Origin: Bradyrhizobium algeriense
GTDB lineage: Bacteria; Pseudomonadota; Alphaproteobacteria; Rhizobiales; Xanthobacteraceae
Direction of reading: 5' to 3'
Length of the DNA: 64,000 nt
Assembly (NCBI RefSeq): GCF_003062295.1
Contig: NZ_PYCN01000021.1
Span: 78,786-142,785 of the forward strand
Shown in pieces: positions 1 to 8,407 of the stretch. Positions within the stretch are counted from its first letter, which is position 1; each line of letters opens with the position of its first letter. A program made the translations under genes and the position numbers. The notes below the pieces were generated by a model that searched no databases, was not told where the DNA came from, and saw only the letters and a list, made by a program, of their open reading frames with translations.

Positions 1-136
1 ACGAAGATGAACGGATGACGGCTGCGGCTCGCCGCAATCCTTGCGCACGCCAACCGGCGCAGGACGCCGTCGCGACTTCAGCGCAAAAGCCGAACCACCG
101 CCGCGTCAGGACGCGTCAAAAAATGGAAGAAAAAAT

Positions 137-463
137 CTAGCCCGGCCGCCAGTAGCAGTTCATGCGCGGGGTGATCACCGTGCCGCTCGGCCGGTACTCC
201 TGCACGTAATGCGCGGTGCAAGAGCGCACGGCGTTGGGGCCGGGGTTGTAGCGCGGGTAGACGTCGGGCGCCCATTCCTCCTGCCGATAGATCGGCACCC
301 GCCGCAGCGGCCGCCGGCGCTGCGCGGACACATCCGTGACGACCGGCTTCGGCGCCACCCCGACCCGCAGCTCCGGCAATGCCGTCTGCGCCTGCGCCAT
401 CGTACCGGGGAGCAGGAGCCCGGCAAAAGCAGCCCATGCTGCGACCGTCACAATCCGCTTCAT
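137..463 (-). CDS. Small secreted protein of unknown function
   Basis: This gene encodes 108 residues. An N-terminal signal peptide (basic MKR, a hydrophobic stretch to about residue 22, AQA-type cleavage near residue 26) predicts export to the periplasm. The mature part is basic and aromatic, with two cysteines (residues 82 and 103) and a C-terminal end MNCYWRPG. Such short secreted proteins with a Cys/Trp tail are common in Bradyrhizobium, but I know no function. The reading frame is open further upstream, but the ATG at 463 is chosen because it places the signal peptide at the N-terminus. No partner gene is evident, and the next gene is divergent. Confidence 0.7.
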   Translation of the reverse strand: MKRIVTVAAWAAFAGLLLPGTMAQAQTALPELRVGVAPKPVVTDVSAQRRRPLRRVPIYRQEEWAPDVYPRYNPGPNAVRSCTAHYVQEYRPSGTVITPRMNCYWRPG

Positions 464-574
464 CTTCAGTCCACCCACGCCTGATATCCCCCGTACGGTC
501 CCCGATTGGCGCGCCGAGGTCAACTCCGCAAAACCAGGATGCGCACGGGCATAACACACGCTAAATACGTCCTG

Positions 575-973
575 ATGTGGACCGAAGCAAAAGCCCCCTC
601 GCTCGCCGAGATGGAAGCCATGGCGCATGAGGTGTTCGAGCGCCTGCCAAAGACGTTTCGAACCCTGTGCCAGGGTGTGATCATCCGCGTCGACGATTTT
701 CCGACCGACGAGGTTTTGGACGAAATGCAGGCGCAAAGCGAGTTCGACCTGCTCGGCCTGTTCGTTGGGCTAGGCCTGCCGCAGCAGAGCAACGACGATG
801 TCGCCCGCCTGCCCAACATGATCTGGCTCTACCGCCGGCCGATCCTCGATTACTGGGCCGAACACGAGGAAACGCTGGGCCATATCGTCCGCCACGTCCT
901 GATCCACGAGATCGGGCACCATTTCGGGCTGTCGGACGCCGATATGGAGGCGATCGAGGCTTCCGCAGGGTAG
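575..973 (+). CDS. Zincin-like metallopeptidase family protein (PF06262 type)
   Basis: The predicted product is 132 residues. It carries HEIGHHFGLSD at residues 111-121, an HExxH zinc-binding motif followed by the H/D pattern of the small bacterial zincin-like family (PF06262, formerly DUF1025). Family members are single-domain cytosolic proteins of about this length, and their substrate is not known. The ATG at 575 (MWTEAKAPS) gives the length usual for the family. Upstream in-frame starts at 539 and 506 would add residues that look unrelated. The gene stands alone, about 85 bases before leuD on the same strand. The family call is firm; peptidase activity is inferred only from the motif. Confidence 0.88.
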   Translation: MWTEAKAPSLAEMEAMAHEVFERLPKTFRTLCQGVIIRVDDFPTDEVLDEMQAQSEFDLLGLFVGLGLPQQSNDDVARLPNMIWLYRRPILDYWAEHEETLGHIVRHVLIHEIGHHFGLSDADMEAIEASAG

Positions 974-1057
974 GATTGTGCAAATTGGCCTTTTGCCGGG
1001 GCGATATTCGCGATAAATCAGCGGCCTGCCCCACCCTTCAACCGGGAAGTGCGATCG

Positions 1058-1663
1058 ATGGAAAAGTTCACCACACTGGAAGGCGTCGCGGCGCCGCTGA
1101 AGATCATCAATGTCGACACCGACATGATCATCCCGAAGCAGTATTTGAAGACCATCAAGCGCACCGGCCTCGGCAAGGGGCTCTTTTCCGAGCAGCGCTA
1201 CAAGGATGACGGCAGCGAGAACCCGGACTTCGTGCTCAACCAGCCGGCCTATCGCAACGCCAAGGTGCTGGTCGCCGGCGATAATTTCGGCTGCGGTTCC
1301 AGCCGCGAGCACGCGCCGTGGGCGCTGCTCGATTTCGGTATCCGCTGCGTGATCTCGACCTCGTTCGGCGACATTTTCTATAACAACTGCTTCAAGAACG
1401 GCATTCTGCCGATCCGCGTCACCCAGGACGACCTCGACAAGCTGTTCGACGACGCCGAGCGCGGCGCCAACGCCACCCTGACCATCGACCTCGCCAACCA
1501 GGAAATCCGCGGTCCTGACGGCGGCAAGGTGAAGTTCGAGATCGATCCGTTCCGCAAGCACTGCCTGATGAACGGCCTCGACGACATCGGCCTGACCATG
1601 GAAAAGAAATCGTCGATCGACGATTACGAGGCGAAGCTGAAGAAAGAGCGCGCCTGGGCGTGA
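1058..1663 (+). CDS. leuD: 3-isopropylmalate dehydratase small subunit
   Basis: LeuD forms, with LeuC, the isomerase that converts 2-isopropylmalate to 3-isopropylmalate in leucine biosynthesis. The 201 residues match the usual length of the aconitase swivel-domain subunit. Typical elements are NVDTDMIIPKQYL near residues 18-30 and GCGSSREHAPW at 78-88, which belong to the substrate-specificity and interface loops. The ATG at 1058 is preferred over an in-frame GTG at 1049 because family members begin M-[ED]-KF, and a purine-rich GGGAAG lies just upstream. A strong terminator follows the gene. leuC is not in the window, while leuB lies about 7 kb downstream on the other strand. Confidence 0.97.
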   Translation: MEKFTTLEGVAAPLKIINVDTDMIIPKQYLKTIKRTGLGKGLFSEQRYKDDGSENPDFVLNQPAYRNAKVLVAGDNFGCGSSREHAPWALLDFGIRCVISTSFGDIFYNNCFKNGILPIRVTQDDLDKLFDDAERGANATLTIDLANQEIRGPDGGKVKFEIDPFRKHCLMNGLDDIGLTMEKKSSIDDYEAKLKKERAWA

Positions 1664-1687
1664 TCGTATCGCCTGATCGTGTTACGA

Positions 1688-1715
1688 GAGCCCCGATCAC
1701 ATCGGGGCTCTTTCG
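1688..1715 (+). terminator. Rho-independent terminator of leuD
   Basis: A perfect 10-bp stem (GAGCCCCGAT / ATCGGGGCTC) with a 3-base loop CAC is followed by TTTCGTT. It lies 24 bases after the leuD stop and just before the next gene's ribosome-binding site. Confidence 0.85.
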
Positions 1716-1734
1716 TTAAGCGGAGGCGACGCGG

Positions 1735-2523
1735 ATGCGGCCTGATGTCGTCACTTTCTGGCACGGCCGGCTCGACGGGCTGCGGCTGACCTGCCTGCGG
1801 TCACAGGTCGCCGCCGGCCACAAGGTCACGGTCTACAGTTTCGATCCCTTGCCGGGCCTGCCCGACGGCGTCGGCAATGCCGAGGCCGAGGCGATCCTGC
1901 CGCATTCCTTTTCCGAGCGGCTGCGCCCGCCGCAGCCGGACGGAAGCTGGCGCGACTGGACCATTTTGCAGTTCAGCGATTTCTTCCGGATGCGGCTGAT
2001 GGCCGAGCGCGCCGGATTGTGGCTCGACGCCGACGTGCTGTTGCTCAAACCCGTCGAGATCGATCCGGCAAAGCCTTATTTTGCGTGGGAGCGCCGACGC
2101 CAGCTCGGAAACTCGGTTTTGTACCTGCCCGCGAATGACCCAATCGTGCTGGCATTCGCGGATCTGATGGAGCAGGAGGATCTGACGCCGGACTGGCTGG
2201 CGCTGCGTCATCGCCTCACCTTCATGCTGCGACAGTTACGGCACCGATCGAGCCGCCTCTCCGACATCCGCGTCGCGATCTACGGCCCGGCGGCGCTGAC
2301 CGCGCTCGCGCGCCGCTCGGGTGAATTGCAGCATGCGCTGCCGAAGCAATCCTTCTACGCTGTGCATGCCGAGCCGAAACTGTTCTTCGAGCCGGCGGAT
2401 TTTTCAGGCCTGCTCAGCCATCCAGAGATCATCGGATTGCACATCTCGCCAAAGGGCCGCGGTGGTGAAAAGCCCATCCCGGGCAGCCTTTATGCGTGGG
2501 CGGCGGAGAAGTTCGGTAAGTAG
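1735..2523 (+). CDS. Glycosyltransferase with DXD sugar-binding region
   Basis: The 262-residue protein resembles the Gly_transf_sug/capsular-type glycosyltransferases. LWLDADVLLLKP around residues 95-106 contains the DXD motif (D98-D100) that binds the metal and nucleotide sugar. The N-terminal FWHGRLDGLRLTCLRS is the usual opening of this group. No signal peptide or membrane segment is visible, so a cytosolic enzyme acting on an envelope or secreted glycan is likely. Donor and acceptor cannot be deduced. GGAGG at 1722-1726 precedes the ATG by 8 bases. It sits alone between the leuD terminator and a palindromic repeat, with no other polysaccharide genes nearby. Confidence 0.85.
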   Translation: MRPDVVTFWHGRLDGLRLTCLRSQVAAGHKVTVYSFDPLPGLPDGVGNAEAEAILPHSFSERLRPPQPDGSWRDWTILQFSDFFRMRLMAERAGLWLDADVLLLKPVEIDPAKPYFAWERRRQLGNSVLYLPANDPIVLAFADLMEQEDLTPDWLALRHRLTFMLRQLRHRSSRLSDIRVAIYGPAALTALARRSGELQHALPKQSFYAVHAEPKLFFEPADFSGLLSHPEIIGLHISPKGRGGEKPIPGSLYAWAAEKFGK

Positions 2524-2539
2524 CGGCGGCGAGCTCCGT

Positions 2540-2677
2540 CTTCCCTTCTCCCCTTGTGGGAGAAGGTGGATCGCTGACGCGCAGCGGCAGCGAGACGGAT
2601 GAGGGGTTTGTCTCCGCAGATAGAGACCCCTCATCCGGCGCTTCGCGCCACCTTCTCCCACAAGGGGAGAAGGGAAG
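2540..2677. repeat. Palindromic intergenic repeat, family A copy 1
   Basis: A 30-base arm beginning CTTCCCTTCTCCCCTTGTGG (2540-2569) is repeated inverted and essentially perfectly at 2648-2677. An inner palindrome (GGATGAGGGGTTTGTCTC / GAGACCCCTCATCC) lies between the arms. The whole unit can fold into a long stem and fills the gap between two convergent genes, so it may terminate both. A second, diverged copy is at 38098-38265. Confidence 0.85.
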
Positions 2678-2682
2678 AAGAT

Positions 2683-3561
2683 CTAATGCCCCATCGCTGC
2701 GATCGCGTCCGCAATCGCGATCGTCCGCTTCGCCATGTCGGCGTGCAGCCGCTCTACCATCCGCCCGTCGAGCTGGATGGCGCCCCGTGAGGCGTTTTCC
2801 GGCTTCTCGAAGGCCGCGATGATCTTGCGCGCTTCGGCCACCTCTTCCGCCGGCGGCGTGAAGATGGCGTTGCAGGCCTCGATGTGGCTCGGATGGATCA
2901 GCGTCTTGCCGTCGAAGCCGAGATCGCGACCCTGCGCGCATTCGGTCGCAAAGCCGTCGATATTGCTGATGTCGCTGTAGGGCCCGTCGAGAATTTCGAG
3001 CCCGTGCGCGCGCGTCGCCAGGATGCAGTGCGTGATCATCGGGATCATCGCCGCACGGCCGGGCTGCATGCGGATCCGCGTCTCCCGCGAGATATCATTG
3101 GGCCCGAACACGAAGCCCGCAAGCCGGGTCTCGGAATCCTTCGATGCCGCCGCGAGCTTGTCGGCGTCCAGCACCCCGCGCGCGGTTTCGAGCATGGCCC
3201 AGACCCGGATCGACATATCGGCGTTGATGTCACTCAGGCGGTTGGCGATGGCGTTGAGATCGGCCACGGTGGAAACCTTCGGAACCAGGATGCCGTCGGG
3301 CCGGGCCTTGCCGGCCATGGTGACGTCGTCGACCCACCACGACGTATCGAGGCTGTTGACGCGGATCAGCACCTCGCGCTTGCCGAACCCGCCGGCCGCA
3401 ATGGCTTTTGCGATCTGGTCGCGGGCCATCGCCTTGGCGTCCGGCGCCACCGAATCCTCGAGGTCGAGAATGATGCCGTCGGCCGGCAGGCTGCGCGCCT
3501 TTTCCAGCGCCCGCGCGTTCGACCCCGGCATGAACAACAGGCTGCGGCGCGGACGGATCAT
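2683..3561 (-). CDS. HpcH/HpaI-type CoA ester lyase (citrate lyase beta-like)
   Basis: The 292-residue product matches the CitE-like/malyl-CoA lyase branch of the HpcH/HpaI aldolase superfamily. It has an RRSLLFMPGSN opening, GIILDLEDSV near the N-terminus with the acidic metal-site residues, and a C-terminal GKTLIHPSHIE motif. The family cleaves or forms C-C bonds of CoA thioesters such as malyl- or citramalyl-CoA with Mg2+ in the cytosol. The exact substrate is not decidable here. The ATG at 3561 is chosen because family members start just before RRSLLF; the open frame upstream to 3603 looks non-coding. The gene is single, divergent from the carbonic anhydrase gene. Confidence 0.9.
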   Translation of the reverse strand: MIRPRRSLLFMPGSNARALEKARSLPADGIILDLEDSVAPDAKAMARDQIAKAIAAGGFGKREVLIRVNSLDTSWWVDDVTMAGKARPDGILVPKVSTVADLNAIANRLSDINADMSIRVWAMLETARGVLDADKLAAASKDSETRLAGFVFGPNDISRETRIRMQPGRAAMIPMITHCILATRAHGLEILDGPYSDISNIDGFATECAQGRDLGFDGKTLIHPSHIEACNAIFTPPAEEVAEARKIIAAFEKPENASRGAIQLDGRMVERLHADMAKRTIAIADAIAAMGH

Positions 3562-3678
3562 GGGCTGGTTCCTCTGGAGGCTTCGAGCCCCACGCCCTAA
3601 CATTTCAAACCGGGGTCCGAAAGCCTTGTTCCCGTCATCGGCTTATGGTTAGCCATGCGCGGGTACAGACAGGACACC

Positions 3679-4323
3679 ATGGCTCCATTCCCGCAACACC
3701 TGCTCGACGGCTACCGGGCCTTTAGCTCGCAGCGGCTGCCGACCGAACAGACGCGCTACCGGGAACTTTCCGAGCGCGGCCAGTCGCCCGCCGTGATGGT
3801 GATCGGCTGCTGCGATTCGCGCGTCTCGCCGGAAGTGATTTTCGACGCCGGCCCCGGCGAACTCTTCGTGGTGCGCAACGTCGCCAATCTGGTGCCGGTC
3901 TTCCAGCCGGACGGCGGCGCCCACGGCGTGTCGGCTGCGCTGGAATATGCGGTACAGGTGCTGCGTATCAAACACATCGTGGTGCTCGGCCATGCGCAGT
4001 GCGGCGGCATCCGCGCCTTCATCGACGATATCGACCCGCTGTCGCCGGGCGATTTCATCGGCCGCTGGATGGCGATGTTCATCAAGCCGGGCGAAAAGGT
4101 CGGCCAGCGCGAGCACGAGACAAGGCAGGATTTCACCACGCGGATCGAGAAGGCCGCGGTGTTCCGCTCACTCGAAAACCTGATGACGTTTCCGTTCGTG
4201 CGCAGCCGCGTCGAGCGCGGCGAGATGCAATTGCACGGCGCCTATTTTGGCGTCGCCGAAGGCTCGCTGTTCGTGCTCGACCCGGAAGCGAAGGAATTCC
4301 GCAGCGTGAGCGAAGCGGCATAG
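3679..4323 (+). CDS. Beta-class carbonic anhydrase
   Basis: The protein of about 214 residues interconverts CO2 and bicarbonate. The beta-class zinc site is intact: C44-x-D46-S-R48 in GCCDSRVSP, and H105 and C108 in GHAQCGG. RNVANLVP at 66-73 is also typical. No signal peptide is present, so it is cytosolic. The ATG at 3679 has AGGA just upstream; an in-frame ATG at 3655 would add eight residues and cannot be excluded. It is transcribed alone, divergent from the CoA lyase gene, and followed by a palindromic repeat. Confidence 0.95.
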   Translation: MAPFPQHLLDGYRAFSSQRLPTEQTRYRELSERGQSPAVMVIGCCDSRVSPEVIFDAGPGELFVVRNVANLVPVFQPDGGAHGVSAALEYAVQVLRIKHIVVLGHAQCGGIRAFIDDIDPLSPGDFIGRWMAMFIKPGEKVGQREHETRQDFTTRIEKAAVFRSLENLMTFPFVRSRVERGEMQLHGAYFGVAEGSLFVLDPEAKEFRSVSEAA

Positions 4324-4335
4324 GCGGTCGCGCAG

Positions 4336-4455
4336 GGTGGGCAAAGGCGCAACGCACCGTGTCCATCACCTGTCCTCGATCGCAATGCTGAATGGTGGGC
4401 ACGCGGAGCCTGTCATCGGGCGCGCGGGCGCGCGACCCGGTGGCTTTGCCCACCC
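4336..4455. repeat. Palindromic repeat, family E copy 1, with nested 44-base module
   Basis: GTGGGCAAAGG at the left end pairs with CTTTGCCCAC at the right end. Inside lies a 44-base module (4402-4445; CGGGCGCGC...GCGCGACCC) that recurs with about five differences at 23364-23407, and in reverse orientation within the copy at 40155-40265. It fills the gap between convergent genes. Confidence 0.75.
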
Positions 4456-4464
4456 AACGAATCA

Positions 4465-5019
4465 CTATTCGCCGCCGTGGTCGCCGCCGCCCCATCGGTC
4501 GGATATCGCCAGCATGAAGGCCGACACCACGAACGCCAGATGGACGCCGACCAGCCAGGCGAGCTTTGTCGGATCGAAGGCGGCGTCGATGTTCATGAAG
4601 GCCTTCAGCACCTGGATCGCCGAGATCGCGACGATCGAGGCCATCAATTTTTGCTTGAGCCCGCCGAAACTGACCTTGGTCATCCATTCCGGCCAGTCCG
4701 GATGGCTGCCCGGATCGATCTTGGAGACGAAATTCTCGTAGCCCGAGAACACCACGATCAGGATCAGATTGCCCGTTAGCGAGAGATCGATCAGCGCCAG
4801 CGCGCCGAGGATGATATCGGATTCCTTGGAGCCCGGCGCGTGGACGATGAACTCCCACAGCACCGCGCAGAATTTGAACAACAGCACCGCGAGGCTGACG
4901 ACGAGGCCGAAATAAAACGGCGCCATCAGCCAGCGGCTGTTGAAGAGCAGGCTCTCGAAGCCGCGCTCGGCGCGCTTGAGCTGCGGATTGGGGCGATAGG
5001 GAGCCGGCTCTTCCGTCAT
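4465..5019 (-). CDS. YqhA/UPF0114 family inner-membrane protein
   Basis: The 184-residue protein belongs to the UPF0114 (YqhA) family, recognisable from RAERGFESLLFNSRWLMAP at the start and the FSGYENFVSKID segment in the middle. Three to four hydrophobic helices are visible (roughly residues 30-52, 72-94, 113-132 and 150-170), predicting a small inner-membrane protein. Its function is unknown. In this group the segment after the second helix is soluble and acidic. The gene lies 30 bases downstream of asd on the same strand and could be cotranscribed with it; I know of no functional link. Confidence 0.9.
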   Translation of the reverse strand: MTEEPAPYRPNPQLKRAERGFESLLFNSRWLMAPFYFGLVVSLAVLLFKFCAVLWEFIVHAPGSKESDIILGALALIDLSLTGNLILIVVFSGYENFVSKIDPGSHPDWPEWMTKVSFGGLKQKLMASIVAISAIQVLKAFMNIDAAFDPTKLAWLVGVHLAFVVSAFMLAISDRWGGGDHGGE

Positions 5020-5048
5020 GGCAATCCCGGCTCCTCGACGCGCTTAAC

Positions 5049-6083
5049 TCACGCCGCCTTCTTCTTCGCGGTGATCAGCTTGCGGTTGATCAGGCATTCG
5101 GCGATCTGCACGGCGTTCAGCGCCGCGCCCTTGCGCAGATTGTCGGAGACGCACCACAGCACCAGGCCGTTTTCCACCGTGGCGTCCTCGCGGATGCGGC
5201 TGATATAGGTGGCGTCTTCGCCGGCGGCCTCATACGGCGTGACGTAGCCGCCGGGCTCCTGCTTGTCGATCACCAGGCAACCCGGCGCGTTGCGCAGGAT
5301 GTTGCGGGCTTCATCGGCCGTGATCGGATTCTCGAACTCGATGTTGACGGCCTCGGAATGGCCGACAAACACCGGCACGCGCACGCAGGTGGCGGTCAGC
5401 CTGATTTTGGGATCAAGAATCTTCTTGGTCTCCATCATCATCTTCCACTCTTCCTTGGTGTAGCCGTCCTCCATGAAGACGTCGATGTGCGGGATGACGT
5501 TGAAGGCGATGCGCTTGGGGAACTTCTTGTTGATGAGTTCGCTGTTGGTGTAGACGGCCTTGGTCTGCGAAAACAGCTCGTCCATCGCGTCCTTGCCGGC
5601 GCCCGAGACCGATTGATAGGTCGAGACCACGACGCGCTTGATGGTGGCCTTGTCGTGCAGCGGCTTCAGCGCGACCACGAGCTGCGCGGTCGAGCAGTTC
5701 GGGTTGGCGATGATGTTCTTCTTGGCAAAGCCCGCGGTCGCATCCGCGTTCACTTCCGGAACGATCAGCGGCACGTCCGGATCCATCCGAAAGGCCGACG
5801 AGTTGTCGATCACCACCGCACCGGCGGCGCCGATCTTCGGCGACCATTCCTTCGACACCGAACCGCCGGCCGACATCAGGCAGATGTCGACGTCGGAAAA
5901 ATCATAGTGCTCGAGCGCTTTGACCTTCAGGGTGCGGTCACCATAGGACACCTCGACGCCGACGCTGCGGCGCGAGGCCAGCACCACGACCTCGTCGGCG
6001 GGGAATTTGCGCTCGTCGAGAATATTGAGCATTTCGCGCCCGACATTGCCGGTCGCACCGACGACAGCGACTTTGTAACCCAT
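5049..6083 (-). CDS. asd: Aspartate-semialdehyde dehydrogenase
   Basis: Asd reduces aspartyl phosphate to aspartate semialdehyde with NADPH, the branch point to lysine/diaminopimelate, threonine and methionine. The 344 residues cover the full enzyme. The NADP-binding loop VGATGNVG is at residues 8-15 and the nucleophile C130 sits in NPNCSTAQ. The SVSGAGKDAMDEL and HSEAVNIEFENP elements are also present. The start at 6083 follows GAGG and gives the usual N-terminus. The enzyme is cytosolic and normally essential for the cell wall. Confidence 0.97.
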   Translation of the reverse strand: MGYKVAVVGATGNVGREMLNILDERKFPADEVVVLASRRSVGVEVSYGDRTLKVKALEHYDFSDVDICLMSAGGSVSKEWSPKIGAAGAVVIDNSSAFRMDPDVPLIVPEVNADATAGFAKKNIIANPNCSTAQLVVALKPLHDKATIKRVVVSTYQSVSGAGKDAMDELFSQTKAVYTNSELINKKFPKRIAFNVIPHIDVFMEDGYTKEEWKMMMETKKILDPKIRLTATCVRVPVFVGHSEAVNIEFENPITADEARNILRNAPGCLVIDKQEPGGYVTPYEAAGEDATYISRIREDATVENGLVLWCVSDNLRKGAALNAVQIAECLINRKLITAKKKAA

Positions 6084-6200
6084 CGTTCACTCTCCGAGGA
6101 AAAATGCCGCCCCGCCGCGTCAAGCGGAAAGGGAGAAGGCAGCGCTTCTATGCGAGAAACGCCGATATGACAACGTTTGACGGCTGTGTTTGGGCGTTTG

Positions 6201-7004
6201 ATGAATTCGGTTCCGGCCAGAACGGCCAATTCCCATTATACGACGAGAATTCACCCGGCGCTGGCAAGCTTCGTTGACGAGGTCTGCGGTACGCTGGCAC
6301 GGCTCTGCGCCTATCTGATGACCCTGGCGCTGATGGCCATTTGCGGTATCGCGCTATGGCACCATTTGCCCGAGGTGACCGCGATGGAGACGTCGCCGAA
6401 AACCTGGAGCCAGGCCGGACGCACAGCGCCTGCGTTCGCGGTAAGCCATCTTATTTTCCCCAGCAAGACAGAGACTTACGAAGTTTTTCGGCATCCCGAG
6501 GGCGGTCGCAAGGACGTGTTCCGCTGGAGCGGCATCGGCGGCACGCCGGTCGCCGAGCTCGAAATCTATCGTCCGGGTGAAGAAATCGATCAGGTCGGCT
6601 CGGCGGCCGGCTACCTTGCCGCAAGGATGGATCCGGCTGGCCCGCGCGAGTTGGAGGCGGCCGGAATCGTCGACAGCAAGTTCGGCGCCGTGACTCTGTT
6701 TCGCCGGGTCGGCGGCACCGAGGCCGCCCGCGCCTGCCTCCGGTTTTTCAGGCATGTCGATGAGCCGAAATTCCGTCTCTCCGGCTGGTCATGCCTGGGC
6801 GAGGATTTGCCGGCCCGCCGCACCGCGATCGGCTGCATGCTGAACCGGCTGATCCTGCTGACGGCCGGAAACGATACAAAACTGACGGAATTGTTCGCCC
6901 ACGCCGAAGTCCGGCGCAGCGATTGCGCGACGTCGGGCGCGCCGGTCTTGTCAGCGGATTGGGTGACGGGCACCGATAACCCGCATTTGCGCGGCGCCCT
7001 GTAA
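6201..7004 (+). CDS. Conserved hypothetical protein with one N-terminal membrane segment
   Basis: I do not recognise a domain in this 267-residue protein. A single hydrophobic segment at about residues 34-54 suggests an inner-membrane anchor with the remainder outside. The soluble part contains mixed alpha/beta-looking sequence and three cysteines near residues 173-230 (ACLRFF, GWSCLGED, IGCMLNR) that could form disulfides if periplasmic. The ATG at 6201 is chosen; a TTG eight codons upstream also opens the frame. It is divergent from asd and lacks an obvious operon partner. The base composition resembles its neighbours, so it looks native. Confidence 0.7.
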   Translation: MNSVPARTANSHYTTRIHPALASFVDEVCGTLARLCAYLMTLALMAICGIALWHHLPEVTAMETSPKTWSQAGRTAPAFAVSHLIFPSKTETYEVFRHPEGGRKDVFRWSGIGGTPVAELEIYRPGEEIDQVGSAAGYLAARMDPAGPRELEAAGIVDSKFGAVTLFRRVGGTEAARACLRFFRHVDEPKFRLSGWSCLGEDLPARRTAIGCMLNRLILLTAGNDTKLTELFAHAEVRRSDCATSGAPVLSADWVTGTDNPHLRGAL

Positions 7005-7222
7005 TCCGGCGTTGGCGGGGTCTGCTTTCCGCGGCCCCTCACAATTGTGGCAACAAGCAGCCAAGACACTGGTTTTCATGAAACTTTTTCGCTTCGCGCC
7101 GCATTATTCCGGCGCGGTGTGGCGCAATTGACCTAGCGACGATGGTCTCGCCGTGGCTACAATGTCTGTAATCAGATCTGACGATCCGCCAACCTGTAAG
7201 GGCGGACAATGACGAGGATGCA

Positions 7223-7612
7223 ATGACCCGAAAATTCCCCGCTGCGAGCAAGCTCGCGATGTTGCTTGCCGCGGCTGCCCTCGTCGCGCTCGGCTCCACT
7301 TCCGCCAGCGCCCAGTCCAAGCAGCAGCGATACGACCGGGATGGCCGCCCCTATTACGGGGCGAACGGTCCCAACCGTTCCTACCAGCAGGGCCCGCGCA
7401 CCCGCGTCTTCGTCACCACGCGCTCATGGCTCGATGCCGGCACCGAGGTGCTGCCCGGCGACCGCAAGTTCCTGGACTACGCCTTCCCGTCGGATTTTGG
7501 ATATCCGACGTTCGCGCGCGAAAACCTCAACCGGCCGATCGACCGCCAGCCACTCAACCCGCCGTCGGATATGGGTGGCTATCCGCTGACCGTCCCGCTG
7601 CCGCCGTATTAA
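7223..7612 (+). CDS. Small secreted Tyr/Pro-rich protein of unknown function
   Basis: The product is 129 residues with a clear signal peptide (MTRK, a hydrophobic core, and cleavage after SASA near residue 30). The mature part is basic at first, then rich in Pro, Tyr, Arg and Asn, ending LPPY. It has no cysteine in the mature region and no recognised domain. Length and start are supported by the signal peptide beginning at the ATG and by a strong terminator just after the stop. It is probably periplasmic or surface-associated; the function is unknown. A 218-base AT-richer leader precedes it, and I saw no confident promoter there. Confidence 0.75.
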   Translation: MTRKFPAASKLAMLLAAAALVALGSTSASAQSKQQRYDRDGRPYYGANGPNRSYQQGPRTRVFVTTRSWLDAGTEVLPGDRKFLDYAFPSDFGYPTFARENLNRPIDRQPLNPPSDMGGYPLTVPLPPY

Positions 7613-7629
7613 GCTGCATTCGCCAGATG

Positions 7630-7662
7630 AAAAAATGCCCGGTCGAGACCGGGCATTTTTGT
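7630..7662. terminator. Bidirectional terminator
   Basis: AAAAATGCCCGG (7631-7642) pairs with CCGGGCATTTTT (7649-7660), extended by a T-A pair around a CGAG loop. The A-run and T-run on either side make it usable on both strands. It sits between convergent genes ending at 7612 and 7668. Confidence 0.9.
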
Positions 7663-7667
7663 GACCT

Positions 7668-8306
7668 TCAGCGAGCGAACGACGGATCGTAGCGCTCACA
7701 AAACTGATCGATCGCCTCGGAGCGAAAATCGCTCAGGCGCTCGAAGATGATCTCATCCGGCCAGTCCCACCAGGCGATGCGGCGCAGGCTTTCGGCAACC
7801 GCATCCGGAAAGCGCTGACGGATCGGGCGCGCGGGAACGCCGCCGACAATCGTATAGGGCGGCACGCTGCGGCTGACGACGGCGCCCGCGGCAATCACCG
7901 CACCGTCGCCGACCGTCACGCCCGGCAGCAGGATGGCGGCATGGCCGATCCAGCAATCGTTGCCGACGATCACCCGGTCGCTGCGGCGCTCCGCAAAGAA
8001 GTCGCGGTCGCGGCTGGCCGTCGGCTCGTAATATTCCGGGCAATAGGTGAAGCGATGCTGCGATGGCCGGCCCATCGGATGGTTCGGTGCGCCGATCCGG
8101 ACCGAATTGGCGATCGCCGTGAACTTCCCGATCACGGCGTCGGCGACCTCGCAATTCTCCCCGAGATAGGAATAGTCGCCGAGCGAGGAATATTCGATGC
8201 GGGTGTTGCACAGGACTTCGCAACGCCGGCCGATCTGCGCCTCACGCAGCCGCACCGTTTCATGGACGATTGTTTCCGCGAGCTTGGGGCGATGCGAATT
8301 GTCCAT
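7668..8306 (-). CDS. Hexapeptide-repeat acetyltransferase, phosphonate-associated (TIGR03308-like)
   Basis: The 212-residue protein is a left-handed beta-helix acyltransferase. Isoleucine-patch hexads run through the centre and end in the VGNDCWIGHAAILLPGVTVG and VPPYTIVGGVPARPIR signatures. The NHPM-x-RPSQHRFTY segment and the C-terminal WWDWPDEII block are those I associate with the TIGR03308 transferase family, usually found beside phosphonate (phn) genes. No phn genes are nearby, so the acceptor is open. The ATG at 8306 is used; the frame upstream runs into a palindromic repeat and is not coding. The enzyme is cytosolic, transferring an acetyl group from acetyl-CoA if it acts like its relatives. 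Confidence 0.87.
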   Translation of the reverse strand: MDNSHRPKLAETIVHETVRLREAQIGRRCEVLCNTRIEYSSLGDYSYLGENCEVADAVIGKFTAIANSVRIGAPNHPMGRPSQHRFTYCPEYYEPTASRDRDFFAERRSDRVIVGNDCWIGHAAILLPGVTVGDGAVIAAGAVVSRSVPPYTIVGGVPARPIRQRFPDAVAESLRRIAWWDWPDEIIFERLSDFRSEAIDQFCERYDPSFAR

Positions 8307-8317
8307 CAGACGGCTCC

Positions 8318-8403
8318 GTAGCCCGGATGGAGCGGAGCGCAATCCGGGGTCTGTCTCGCAAGTGGCTGGATTCCCGGATTGCGCTTCGCTTCATCCGGGC
8401 TAC
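8318..8403. repeat. REP-like palindrome, family B copy 1
   Basis: GTAGCCCGGATGGAGCG at one end pairs with CGCTTCATCCGGGCTAC at the other, with an inner CGCAATCCGGG/CCCGGATTGCG pair. Other copies are at 14443, 18748, 23299 and 27974. It lies between the leuB stop and the acetyltransferase start, and starts five bases from the leuB stop. Confidence 0.9.
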
Positions 8404-8407
8404 GACT

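Noticed and set aside
7128..7163. TTGACC and TACAAT as a sigma-70 promoter before the secreted protein gene at 7223.
   Set aside because: The spacing of about 24 bases is too long for a functional pair.
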